The notes below the pieces were generated by a model. That model did not search any database. It was not told the origin of the DNA and saw only the letters and a list, made by a program, of their open reading frames with translations. Both the position numbers and the translations under genes were made by a program. This document shows, in pieces, positions 48,909 through 61,795 of a DNA stretch of 64,000 nt; the first letter of the stretch is position 1, and each line of letters opens with the position of its first letter. Origin of the DNA: Halocaridina rubra (lineage: Eukaryota; Arthropoda; Malacostraca; Decapoda; Atyidae); the NCBI GenBank assembly GCA_037179515.1, contig JAXCGZ010015150.1, positions 91,001 to 155,000 of the forward strand, written 5' to 3'.

Positions 48909-50141
48909 ATGGAGAAACTACTAAGGAAACATATCTCTCTTCACTTGGAATCCTTGAACTTTTTGTCAGTGAGGCAACATGGCTTCAGAGAAGGTAGATC
49001 AACAGTAACAAACTTATTAGAATTTTATGATGCGGTAAGCCAAATCTTACAGGAAAGAGAGGGCTGGGCAGATTGCATATTCCTAGACTTCCAGAAAGCG
49101 TTTGACACTGTTCCACATGGGAGACTTATTAGGAAGCTGCAAGCAATGGTTAGAATAGGTGGAAATGTTTTGGAATGGATAAAAACTTACTTAGAAGGAA
49201 GGGAACAGAGGGTTAGAGTAAGACACTCAGTGTCTGAATGGAGAAGAGTTAGTAGTGGAGTTCCACAGGGTTCAGTTTTAGGGCCACTTTTGTTCCTTGT
49301 ATATGTAAATGACCTACCAGAGTCTGTAAATTCATTCATGAATATGTTTGCAGATGATGCAAAGACTGTGAAGAAAGTAAAAAACGAGAATAATGGTAGA
49401 GAACTTCAGGAGGATCTAAATAATCTGCATGAGTGGTCAGAAAAGTGGCTAATGAAATTCAATACTTCAAAATGTAAGGTAATGAGAATGGGTTCAAGTG
49501 CAAGAAGGCCCAAGCTTGACTACTCGGTGGCTGGAGTACAACTTCAAGAGACAGAAAATGAGAGAGATCTAGGAGTAAACATACTGGCAGATTTGTCTCC
49601 AGAAATACATATAAATGGCATAGTAAGGGCAGCATATGCATTCTTATCAAATGTAAGAGTAGCCTTCAAGCACATGGACAAGGAAATGTTCAGAAATATT
49701 TATGTAACCTATTTGAGGCCAAAACTCGAATATGCAGCCCCCTTTTGGAATCCACACTTGAAAAAGCACATAGCTTCGCTTGAAAGAGTTCAAAGACATG
49801 CCACGAAACTGGTGCCAGAAATACGCAATCTCAGTTATGAGGAGAGGCTGAGGGAATTAGACTTACCATCACTGGAAGCTAGAAGAGTGAGGGGGGATAT
49901 GGTGACAGTCTTTAAATTCCTTCATGGTTATGATAGACTGGATAGGGATCGATATTTTGATATGGCTGGCTCTAGAACTAGAGGTCATAGTTTGAAGGTT
50001 CGTAAGAAAACTTTTTTGCAGGATGTAAGAAAATACTTTTTCAGTGTAAGAGTAGTTGATAATTGGAATTCGCTAAGCGAGGAGGTAGTTAATGCTATCT
50101 CAATCCATAGTTTTAAGGACAGATATGATAAGTATCACTAA
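48909..50141 (+). CDS. CR1 ORF2 C-terminal 410 codons (copy F), uninterrupted
   Basis: No stop or shift from MEKLLRKHISLHLESLNFLS to KDRYDKYH. RT motifs: RQHGFREGRSTVTNL, IFLDFQKAFDTVPHG, SSGVPQGSVLGPLLF and FADD (near residue 150). The C-terminal CR1 module follows (YAAPFWNPHLKK, RVQRHATKLVPEIRN, RTRGHSLKVRKK, DNWNSLSEEVV). The endonuclease and the first RT motifs are missing because of 5' truncation, so it cannot move by itself. The absence of lesions suggests it is one of the youngest copies here. Confidence 0.8.
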   Translation: MEKLLRKHISLHLESLNFLSVRQHGFREGRSTVTNLLEFYDAVSQILQEREGWADCIFLDFQKAFDTVPHGRLIRKLQAMVRIGGNVLEWIKTYLEGREQRVRVRHSVSEWRRVSSGVPQGSVLGPLLFLVYVNDLPESVNSFMNMFADDAKTVKKVKNENNGRELQEDLNNLHEWSEKWLMKFNTSKCKVMRMGSSARRPKLDYSVAGVQLQETENERDLGVNILADLSPEIHINGIVRAAYAFLSNVRVAFKHMDKEMFRNIYVTYLRPKLEYAAPFWNPHLKKHIASLERVQRHATKLVPEIRNLSYEERLRELDLPSLEARRVRGDMVTVFKFLHGYDRLDRDRYFDMAGSRTRGHSLKVRKKTFLQDVRKYFFSVRVVDNWNSLSEEVVNAISIHSFKDRYDKYH

Positions 50142-50165
50142 GTATAAAATGGAACCGATGAGGAG

Positions 50166-50198
50166 ACGGGAAGATACGAGCTTTGGGCTCTTTCCCGT
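50166..50198 (+). other. conserved 3' stem-loop of the CR1 family
   Basis: ACGGGAAGA pairs with TCTTTCCCGT (one bulge) around an inner GAGC-TTTGG-GCTC hairpin. It recurs in every copy that keeps a 3' end (A, B, C, D, F, G0, G1). LINE reverse transcriptases of related groups recognise such 3' stem-loops, so this is the likely RT-binding site. Confidence 0.65.
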
Positions 50199-50231
50199 AA
50201 ACACAATTAGGTAATCACAATTAGGTAATCA

Positions 50232-50378
<147 letters not shown>

Positions 50379-50454
50379 GATATACAATCTTTATATTGAT
50401 TTTATGACTGCAATCAGCTCATACCTGAATAGCTCATCAATACCATTGCCTGCA

Positions 50455-50726
<272 letters not shown>

Positions 50727-50764
50727 GTTCCTTAATAAGAGTGCTTTTCTAATTGTAATTTTAT

Positions 50765-50769
<5 letters not shown>

Positions 50770-50856
<87 letters not shown>
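50770..50856. repeat. (GA)n microsatellite, ~87 bp
   Basis: Pure run. Confidence 0.97.
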
Positions 50857-50858
<2 letters not shown>

Positions 50859-51690
50859 CATCTCCAGATTCTCTATTAACATTAATCTAAATTTTCATTC
50901 CATGGGTTGAGAGAGAAGCAAACACACATTATGTAAATAGCCTAAATAAATACAGAACGTTTTGCCTCTCTCATAAAATCACCTCCTGGGGCAGAGCGGT
51001 ACGATACTTTTTCACCAATTCTCCCAATCGTGAATCCATAATCTCGGTATGAACGGTGGCGGCCGCACAAGGTTCGTTTCGTTGCCGTTGAGTGCCACAG
51101 TGGCAGTAGAGACTGAACGCGGCCAGTGCCACTGTCAGGTAATGAGTGTCACGGACAGATTCAGGCTCTCAGATTCTCATTCTCTCAGTGCTGTGCCAAA
51201 AGGCTAAAGAATAAGATCTCCGCGTACCGCCAAATTTCTGTCTTCTGAGTAACTCGACCTATATTCCAGGTCTTATTCTCACTCTATGAAATACATTAAC
51301 TGTCGTGTATCTCTTGTTAAGATGAGATGAATTATCTTTGAGAAGTGAAATGCAAAACCATCCAACCATGCTTGATTCTTTCTTTGATAACATTTAAATG
51401 TAAATAGAATACTGGGGTTCAGTTTTTTATTTTTGACATGAAAGAGTGAGAGTGGTGGTTTTGTGAAACTCCCCCCACTCTGTGAATAAAATAAATTAAA
51501 AAAATCGACATATTTTGGATTACGGTAAGTATTGTATGATTATTTTAGGTATTTCATTTAAACATGTATGTTTTATCTGCAGCAGACAGACATGTCCTTA
51601 GACATTCTGTGTTTAACCAGTGTCCTATGTTAAGCAATTATTTAAGCCACGGTTAAGAAAAAGTATTATTAAATTTCCAGTGTAATATCA
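50857..51690. other. mostly unique sequence with a GC-richer stretch (50990-51250)
   Basis: GGTGGCGGCCGCACAAGG and GAACGCGGCCAGTGCCACTG stand out from AT-rich surroundings. CTGTCAG|GTAATG near 51138 could be a splice donor. No long frame supports a gene. Confidence 0.25.
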
Positions 51691-51691
51691 C

Positions 51692-51706
51692 ACACACACA
51701 CACACA

Positions 51707-51779
<73 letters not shown>
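51692..51779. repeat. (CA)n microsatellite, ~88 bp
   Basis: Immediately precedes CR1 fragment G0. Confidence 0.97.
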
Positions 51780-51780
<1 letters not shown>

Positions 51781-51860
51781 AACCGATCAGGAGACGGGAA
51801 GATACGAGCTTTGGGCTCTTTCCCGTAAACACAATTAGGTAATCACAATTAGGTAATCAC
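51780..51860 (+). mobile_element. CR1 fragment G0 (3' UTR only)
   Basis: CCGATCAGGAGACGGG, the 3' hairpin and two AATTAGGTAATCAC repeats. Its 5' side is a (CA)n array. Confidence 0.8.
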
Positions 51861-52290
51861 CACGAAACTGGTGCCAGAAATACGCAATCTCGGTTATGAT
51901 GAGAGGCTGAGGGAATTAGACTTGCCATCACTCGAAGCTAGAAGAGTAAGGGGGGATATGGTGACAGTCTTTAAATTCCTTCATGGTTATGATAGAGTGG
52001 ATAGGGATCGATATTTTGATATGGCTGGCTCTAGAACTAGAGGTCATAGTTTGAAGCTTCGTAAGAAAACTTCTTTGCAGGATGTAAGGAAATAATTTTT
52101 CAGTGTAAGAGTAGTTGATAATTGGAATTGGCTAAGCGAGGAGGTAGTTAATGCTCTCTCAATCCATAGTTTTAAGGACAGGTATGATAAATATCACTAA
52201 GTCTAAAATGGAACCGATGAGGAGACGGGAAGATACGAGCTTTGGGCTCTTTCCCGTAAACACAATTAGGTAATCACAATTAGGTAATCA
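51861..52290 (+). mobile_element. CR1 fragment G1 joined to the tail of G0
   Basis: Starts CACGAAACTGGTGCCAG (C-terminal coding region) at the last base of G0's AATCAC. The reading frame is open (51871-52095) until TAC to TAA in RKYFF. A complete 3' end with hairpin and two tail repeats leads into (CA)n. Confidence 0.85.
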
Positions 52291-52647
<357 letters not shown>

Positions 52648-54440
52648 AGGTAGGCAAACAAACAAACAAACATTTATTTCCATTTGTACAATGGCTATTA
52701 GTTTACAAAATTAAGAGTAACTTATAAGTAGACATGTAATTGAACGAATAAGTAAGAGGGTAATACATACAGTTAAAATAAATATATCTTTCCTAGAAAA
52801 ATAATGATACTGTAATAAAAAAATGCTAACAATAATGTTAATAATAAAGTAATAATAATAACACTAGATACAGGATCGTTATTATCGGCACCATCACGAT
52901 ATTTGTATTCCTTACAATGAGAATAATTAGTTCTTACATTAGAGAACAAAGAAGGCGATATCAGTTTCCATATAGAGTGGTTAATGTTAAGGGATATTGC
53001 ATTAAATCATTAAGCTTAATTAGTGTATGAGCAGCAACTATTTGTCCAAAAGAAAACTATATAGTTTGCCTTTGAAAGCTGTGAAGGAAGATGAATTTTA
53101 TAAGATGCTCTGGAATATTGTTCCAGAGTTTTGGTCCTTTAATAATAATCATCTTTGAACCTGCTTCTGCGTTTGTACTCTGAATAACGAGCTCACTACT
53201 CTGTCTTGTGTTGGTTCCCCTTATATCCCTGACTGTTTTTAAATTAATTATCCAGCTAGGATAATGATGCTTCAAAATTTTGTATACAAAAACATAAATT
53301 GTATAGGTGACCTTGTTTTCTGCCTGCAGCCACCCAAGTTTTTTGGGAAATGGTGTGATGTGGTCATATTTTCTTATTCCTCACAGGGCATTTCGAGATG
53401 CAAAATTAATAAGCTTCTGTGTTATGTTTATCTGAGTCACAGTGGTAGTTCCCCATGCAGCTGTGCAATTAATGTGACTTAGGGCTAGAGAATCAACAAC
53501 AGTTATTTGATTGGTAGTCTCAAAATTGTCTTTTATACGTGATAAGTACAATAGCGTTCCTGTAACCTTTTTACATACTTTATCTATATGGGAATCAAAC
53601 AACATGTAGTTATCAAAGTGAATTCCTAGATTATTGACTGTTTTGCTAGGTGTAATGATATTTCCGCAAAAATTAAGTGTTGTATTTTTTTTGGAATTTG
53701 TGCTATATGGTATCTTGAGCCAATAAACATGCATTGTGTTTTACTTTCGTTAATTAACAACCCAATTTCTTGAAAATAGGCTTTAATATTTGACAGTGTT
53801 TTTTCAGCTCGTAAGGATAGGTTTGGGAGATTATTAATATCACCACTAAGGAGTAGTTGAGTGTCATCTGCATATTGTACGACTAGACAGTCAGAAATGA
53901 AAGAAGATAGATCATTTACGTAAATGGAGAAGAGGATAGGACCAAGTACTGATCCCTGTGGAACACCAAATGATAAATTTTTTGGAGTAGAGATAATGCT
54001 GTTAAGACGGATAGACTGTTTACGATTAGATAGATACTCACTAAACCAACTCGGGTCAATATATAGGTTAGTACATTTATTAATAAGAATTTCAAGGTTT
54101 ACACTGTCGAAGGCTTTAGATAAGTCTAATTATACAAGCAGAGAGTCTTTATTTATATCGATATTATAGTGAATTCTATTTGTAACTTTGAGGAGTGCGG
54201 TCTGAAACATGTTGGTTAATAGCTAATAGTCTATTTGACTCTAAATATGACATAAGTTGGCATGCAACAATTTTTTCTAATATTTTAGAGAAAATGGGAA
54301 GTAGGGAAATGGGACAATAGTTTGTCACATCTTCTCTGTTCCCCTTTTTATGCAGAGGTATTACATGTGATTTTTTCCAAGAGTCAGGAAACCTTTTAAG
54401 GGTCTTTTGCCGTAAGGTTCCCCTCCGTTTCATCACACGG
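52648..54440 (-). mobile_element. L2/CR1-superfamily LINE, second family, decayed
   Basis: Minus strand: RT from ~54436 through C-terminal coding, ending near 52680 with AATAAATG followed by a (TTTG)n tail (52649-52672). Sequence and tail differ from the CR1 family at 39-52 kb. 5'-truncated. Confidence 0.65.
53040..54436 (-). pseudogene. LINE reverse transcriptase (L2-like), multiply broken
   Basis: Reading 54436 downward: FPDSWKKSHVIPLHKKGNRE and YCPISLLPIFSKILEK (RT motif 2, Arg to Cys in NYRP), then a frame change near 54210. LDLSKAFDSV follows with a TAA just before LDLSK, then SFGVPQGSVLGPILFSIYVN, catalytic YADDTQLLLSGD near 53870, and VNNLGIHFDNYMLFDSHIDK (53381-53734). The C-terminal piece with KLWNNIPEHLI is at 53057-53275. 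At least two shifts and one stop make it non-functional. Confidence 0.65.
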
Positions 54441-54444
54441 CAAT

Positions 54445-54605
54445 CCTCTTAACACCTAATCGTCTCAGTTAAGTGTTCTAGAAAGTGCGAGAAATCCCTT
54501 TAACCCGGCACCACCTATGCACAGCCTTTCACCAACCATTCCTATCTCCTGCACTCTTTCTTTTCTCCTCTAATGACATACCACGTGCATTCAATCTTTA
54601 TGGCC
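54445..54605 (-). mobile_element. RTE-like LINE fragment (end of coding region)
   Basis: GAAATCCCTTTAACCCGGC, ATGCACAGCCTTTCACC and CATTCCTATCTCCTGCACTC parallel 55100-55210 (end of the RTE-like ORF) in the same orientation. Confidence 0.5.
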
Positions 54606-54622
54606 TTGTGTATCTATCTACC

Positions 54623-54820
<198 letters not shown>

Positions 54821-54825
54821 GTACA

Positions 54826-56855
<2,030 letters not shown>

Positions 56856-57019
56856 AGGGAAGGAGGTCAAATTGGTGCTGATTCCAAGACCGGTCAAGGG
56901 AGATGGTTAGTGTCGGCAAGGGCATTCGGCTTTAAATCGTTGAACCAAACTATGCACTAGCCTCAAGAAGGTTAGTGAGAATCAGCTTGCACACATGAAC
57001 ATGGGAAAAGCCGCTGAGA

Positions 57020-57313
<294 letters not shown>

Positions 57314-57479
57314 TTCAAGTTATATGTGGATGAAAATGAAAAAGCCAGAGCACCATATTTATTCGTATATTGAATATACATCATTAAGGTACGCGATTTT
57401 ATCTTGATGGTGATCATTCAATACACGAAAGCACTTACAAACTTTTTACTTTATATATTTACCAATTACGGCTCTTAAA

Positions 57480-57520
57480 AATCTATCTATCTATCTCTTT
57501 ATCTATCTATGCTCTCATTA

Positions 57521-57593
<73 letters not shown>

Positions 57594-57678
57594 AACCTAT
57601 TTTTCTATCTATCTCTGACCATTATAATCAATTTATCTATTCATCCATCTATCTATCTGTCTGTCTGTCTGTCTGTCA

Positions 57679-57728
<50 letters not shown>

Positions 57729-57900
57729 ATCTTCATAATATAGCTGTAAATCTATGTATGTATGTATGTATGCATGTATGTATGTATGTATGTATGTATG
57801 TATGTATGTATGTATGTATGTATGTATGTATGTATGTATGTATGTATGTATGTATGTATGTATGTATGTATGTATGTATGTATGTATGTATGTATGTATC
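57480..57900. repeat. CTAT, (TA)n, CTGT/CTAT and (ATGT)n microsatellite cluster
   Basis: CTAT at 57481-57510, TA at 57523-57592, CTGT/CTAT at 57650-57727, and a ~147-bp ATGT/TATG array at 57753-57899 with one GCATG variant. Confidence 0.95.
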
Positions 57901-58700
57901 CTTAATCTTAATAATCTAGATGTAAATCCATCTCTCTATCTCTCTAACTATGTCTATCAAACTATCTATTTATAATTTACAAGCCTGATATTATTAATAT
58001 ATTCTTGTGGTTTCTTTGACGAAGTTGCTCGAATTTTGCATCTTTAATTTAAATTGCATAATTCTCTTATTTTTATTCTTACTTTCTTGCACCTTTATTC
58101 TCATTTATTCTTTTATTATGACTTACGTGTTTTGCGCGCGGGTGCGTGCATGTGTGTGTGCTTGCATTTGAGTATATGATTGCAAATATGTATTTTCATT
58201 TTAATATGCATATACATATTTAAAGAATGTTTGAGTGTTTGTGTTTATACAATGTATGACTTTTATTACTCTATTTTCATCATTTAACAGTTGCAATCTC
58301 ATTTAGCTATTTTTAGTTTAATCTGAATTCTATCAATCTCTTATACATTATGCAATTTTTATCCTGCCTTTTGTGATGGTAATATTTTAAGGAAATTGTG
58401 AATGTAAGTATTTTTAGTAATTTTTTATTTTATTTTATTTTTTTTTAAATATTGTATGGTAAGAGAGCCTTTATTAGTATATTTGACGCTGTCAGCCGAG
58501 ACAGTTGTTTGGTCCTATTCATTTGTAAAAAAAAAAAATAAAATTTTTTTTGCACCATCTTCTTATAATGATAATGAAATGAAAAGTATATATCAAAATG
58601 TTGAAGAAGTAAAGAATAACTAAACTAAACTTATCTATCTACATATCTGATTGTCTATCTGTCTGTCTATAAAAAAAAGCCATAGTCCCTCTATTAAGGG
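57901..58700. other. AT-rich spacer
   Basis: No gene or recognised repeat beyond short CTGT/TATC runs. Confidence 0.45.
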
Positions 58701-58739
58701 AGGAGGGGACTGAATCATAGATATCGAATACTCTGGCGT

Positions 58740-58995
58740 ATTACCTTCACATCTGACAGGTCTAAACACTCTCCGTCTCTGTTTCTCATTTCTTTCTTTT
58801 TCATTATTTCTAGGTGTTCATGAGTTAAGACTACTCTTTCAGTCTGTCTTTTTTAATGCTTATCATTTTAATTTTTCTACCTTGTCCTTAAGCGGATACT
58901 TATTTTTAAATATTTTTTAAATGCCAAGGCTCGCTGAGGGAAAATTTCTTTGCCCGTCCCGGTGTCATACTCATAGAAAAATGCAAAAATTGTGC
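58740..58995 (+). repeat. interspersed repeat family R copy
   Basis: CCTTCACATCTGACAGGTC, CTCTCCGTCTCTGTTTCTC and CCCGTCCCGGTGTCATACTC followed by an A-rich end. Confidence 0.55.
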
Positions 58996-59885
58996 ATTAT
59001 TTACAGTTCACAGACACTATATGAAAATGAGTTAATGTCTGTTTTATGGAAAAAACTTGTCAATAATAATAGAAAAGAAAATATTCGTGGAATGAATCAC
59101 CCGTAACAGAAATAGAAATAACAAAATCATGGCAATGTTTGCTGTGACTATACTGAGGAAAGAAGACGACTTGATTTTGCATAAAATGACACACGCTCTT
59201 CTAGTGTAAAAATGAAGAATTCCGCCAGATTTAAACGACAAAAATAACACACACGCCGAGGAGCAAATGAAATTAAACATGTGATTATTTTGAGGAAGAG
59301 AATGAATTGATTTTGCAGAGAATGAACAGAAATTTTTCTAAAAGATAATGGAATATAGGTCGAGATATAAAAGGCCGAAATGACAAAGTCGAGAAAGGAA
59401 ATGACATTAAAAATATGTGATTAAAGTGAGAGAGAAAATTTAATTGATTTTATATAAATTAAGCTTCATTAAAGAGACTGAAATAACGAAGTAGAACAAA
59501 CAATGAAATGAAATATGTGATTTAAGTGAGGAAAAAAAAAAGAAAATATATTGCTTAAATCAGAGACAGTTTTCTAAAATAGTTTAACATTATTGTTGCT
59601 TGAATTAAAATAATAAATAGTTACAAATGTTCTAGACCCGGGAGAAAAAAGTAAAAAAAAAAAAGTTTGCTTAAGGCCAGAGTGTTTTTAGTGTATTATA
59701 GATTGCCAACCTCAACACATATGAGAAAAAAAATATTTAGAAAATGTTTCTACAAAGCATGTAAGAGGTAAATTGACAAGAAAACTACAGTAGTATTTTG
59801 AGAAAGAACTTCAAAGTAATAAAAGCACAATGATAAAAAAATTATAAGAAGGCTCAAATGGTTATAGATTTTCTTTTTCTCTTAG
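58996..59885. other. AT-rich spacer with weak internal repetition
   Basis: GAAATGA-ATTAAA-TATGTGATT-AAGTGAG-type phrases recur near 59270, 59400 and 59510, hinting at an old ~120-bp tandem. No coding sequence. Confidence 0.35.
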
Positions 59886-60092
59886 TCTGCAAGTTCTTTT
59901 TGCCTTCTGGGGTACGGGACGAGATATGTTTCAAGGCTTCCCTGCGTGTAGTAAAAGTCGTCTATTTGAGGAAAAAAAAAAGAGGGACTGGGAATCCCCT
60001 CCTACATCTATTCCTTTCGCAGAGTGTCAAGATTTTACATTAACTCTGCCACGCTGTCTTTTAAGGGGGATTATGACCCTTACATTTAGATA
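59886..60092. repeat. interspersed repeat family T copy
   Basis: CCCTGCGTGTAGTAAAAGTC, GGGACTGGGAATCCCCTCC and GCAGAGTGTCAAGATTTTAC, then TTTTAAGGGGGATTATGACC. Confidence 0.55.
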
Positions 60093-60104
60093 GATACAAA
60101 GGTT

Positions 60105-60260
60105 ATTTATGTTTTGCTATGTCATGTGGGCACAGACAAGTTGGAGCTAGGGTATTAAAGGCTGGATGCCCTACCTGACGTCCCGCGGTGGGCTTGAAAG
60201 CGGACTTGTTACTTCTAGAGTCAAGTACTCTAACTAATGGGCTACCGCTGTCCCCAGATA
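60105..60260 (-). repeat. tRNA-derived SINE family S copy
   Basis: On the minus strand: head GGTAGCCCATTAGTTAGAGT, ACTTGACTCTAGAAGTAACA, GGGCATCCAGCCTTTAATAC, TAGCTCCAACTTGTCTGTG. The best-preserved head in the window after 14801. Confidence 0.6.
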
Positions 60261-60551
60261 GATACAAATATCATTTAGCAATTGTAAGTACGCTGTTTTT
60301 AACAAACTTCAAATTTTGAGGTTTAAATTTTTCTTTTTAGTCTACATGGGAGCTATGGTAAGGCCATTTTTGTCCTTATCGAAGCCTTGGCTCTTAAAGA
60401 TACTCTTCTGTCACGTACGTAACCCATCAAATGAGGTAATCATCAAAGTTGCTGAGTTTTCAAGTTCTACCAAATAAGATTCGTCACTATAATTTTTCCC
60501 TTTACATCTTGGTTCGAGAGTTTTGGTAGAGATGCTTACAATTTCATGTTG

Positions 60552-60552
<1 letters not shown>

Positions 60553-60605
<53 letters not shown>

Positions 60606-60630
60606 CGCAATAAATTAATAAAATAAAATA

Positions 60631-60689
<59 letters not shown>
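60553..60689. repeat. two (CT)n microsatellites
   Basis: 60553-60602 and 60636-60689, separated by 33 bp containing AATAAA repeats. Confidence 0.95.
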
Positions 60690-60692
<3 letters not shown>

Positions 60693-60903
60693 CGGAGTAG
60701 CGGGTACCATGCTCTAAGGAACGCCATTACATTTTCCTACTTTTATTATGGTCAAGAATACATTTTACGTAGAGTACTGTGTGGCAAACCATACTTGCAC
60801 TTGTGGAAGCCTTAACTAATGAAGATACTGTTCTACCATAAACCCAACGCATCTAATAATTTTCCTACAAAGGCTTCTGAGCTGACATAACCTATCTCTA
60901 AAG

Positions 60904-61284
<381 letters not shown>

Positions 61285-61288
61285 CTCT

Positions 61289-61520
61289 AAAGGAACGCTT
61301 TCACACCAAAGTGGCGTGTGCACGTGGAATGCCACGTGGCACACCAGTTGAAAACGAACATCCGGAAATATATGAAACCTTTCACACAGAAGTGGCGTGA
61401 CACGTCCCATGTGCCACTTCTGTATGAAAGGTTTCATATATTTCCGGAAGTTCGTTTTCAACTGGCGTGCCACGTGGCATGCCACGTTCGACGTGCCACT
61501 TTGGTGTGAAAGCGGCTTTA
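61289..61520. mobile_element. foldback MITE, long hairpin, first copy
   Basis: CGCTTTCACACCAAAGTGGC on the left returns inverted as GCCACTTTGGTGTGAAAGCG, and the arms continue pairing for ~95 bp (GCCACGTGGC, CCAGTTGAAAACGAAC, CCGGAAATATATGAAACC) to a centre near 61411. Flanking TAA at both ends (61288-61290, 61518-61520) would fit a PIF/Harbinger-type TWA target, which is inference. Further copies lie at 62257-62488 and 63225-63456 within the tandem units. ORFs on both strands mirror each other because of the palindrome. Confidence 0.65.
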
Positions 61521-61629
61521 AGGAAAGCTTATACCCTTTTTGGCTGTGATGCTATGAGAGAGGTGCTCATTATCAATTAAATTTTTTTATTCTTTGATAA
61601 TATGCTTATAAACGTAGTCTTAGTGCACA

Positions 61630-61795
61630 GATATATAGATAGATTGAGAGATATAGATAGATATAGATATATAGATAGACAGATAGATAGCTAGATAGAC
61701 CGATATATAGATAGACAGATAGATAGCTAGATAGACCGATATATAGATAGACAGATAGATAGCTAGATAGACCGATATATATAGATAGAATTAGG
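61630..61795. repeat. GATA-rich array with ~36-bp sub-repeats
   Basis: AGATAGACAGATAGATAGCT-AGATAGACCGATATAT repeats three times; the same block recurs one and two units downstream. Confidence 0.85.

Larger units (their letters stand above)
48890..50231 (+). mobile_element. CR1 LINE copy F, 5'-truncated, otherwise clean
   Basis: Begins CAGCATAGTTTGCAAAGTTA inside the RT, ends with the 3' hairpin, two ACAATTAGGTAATC repeats and a (CA)n then (TA)n tract. Confidence 0.85.

Noticed and set aside
57753..57975. Met-Tyr-Val-Cys repeat protein
   Set aside because: It is the (ATGT)n microsatellite.
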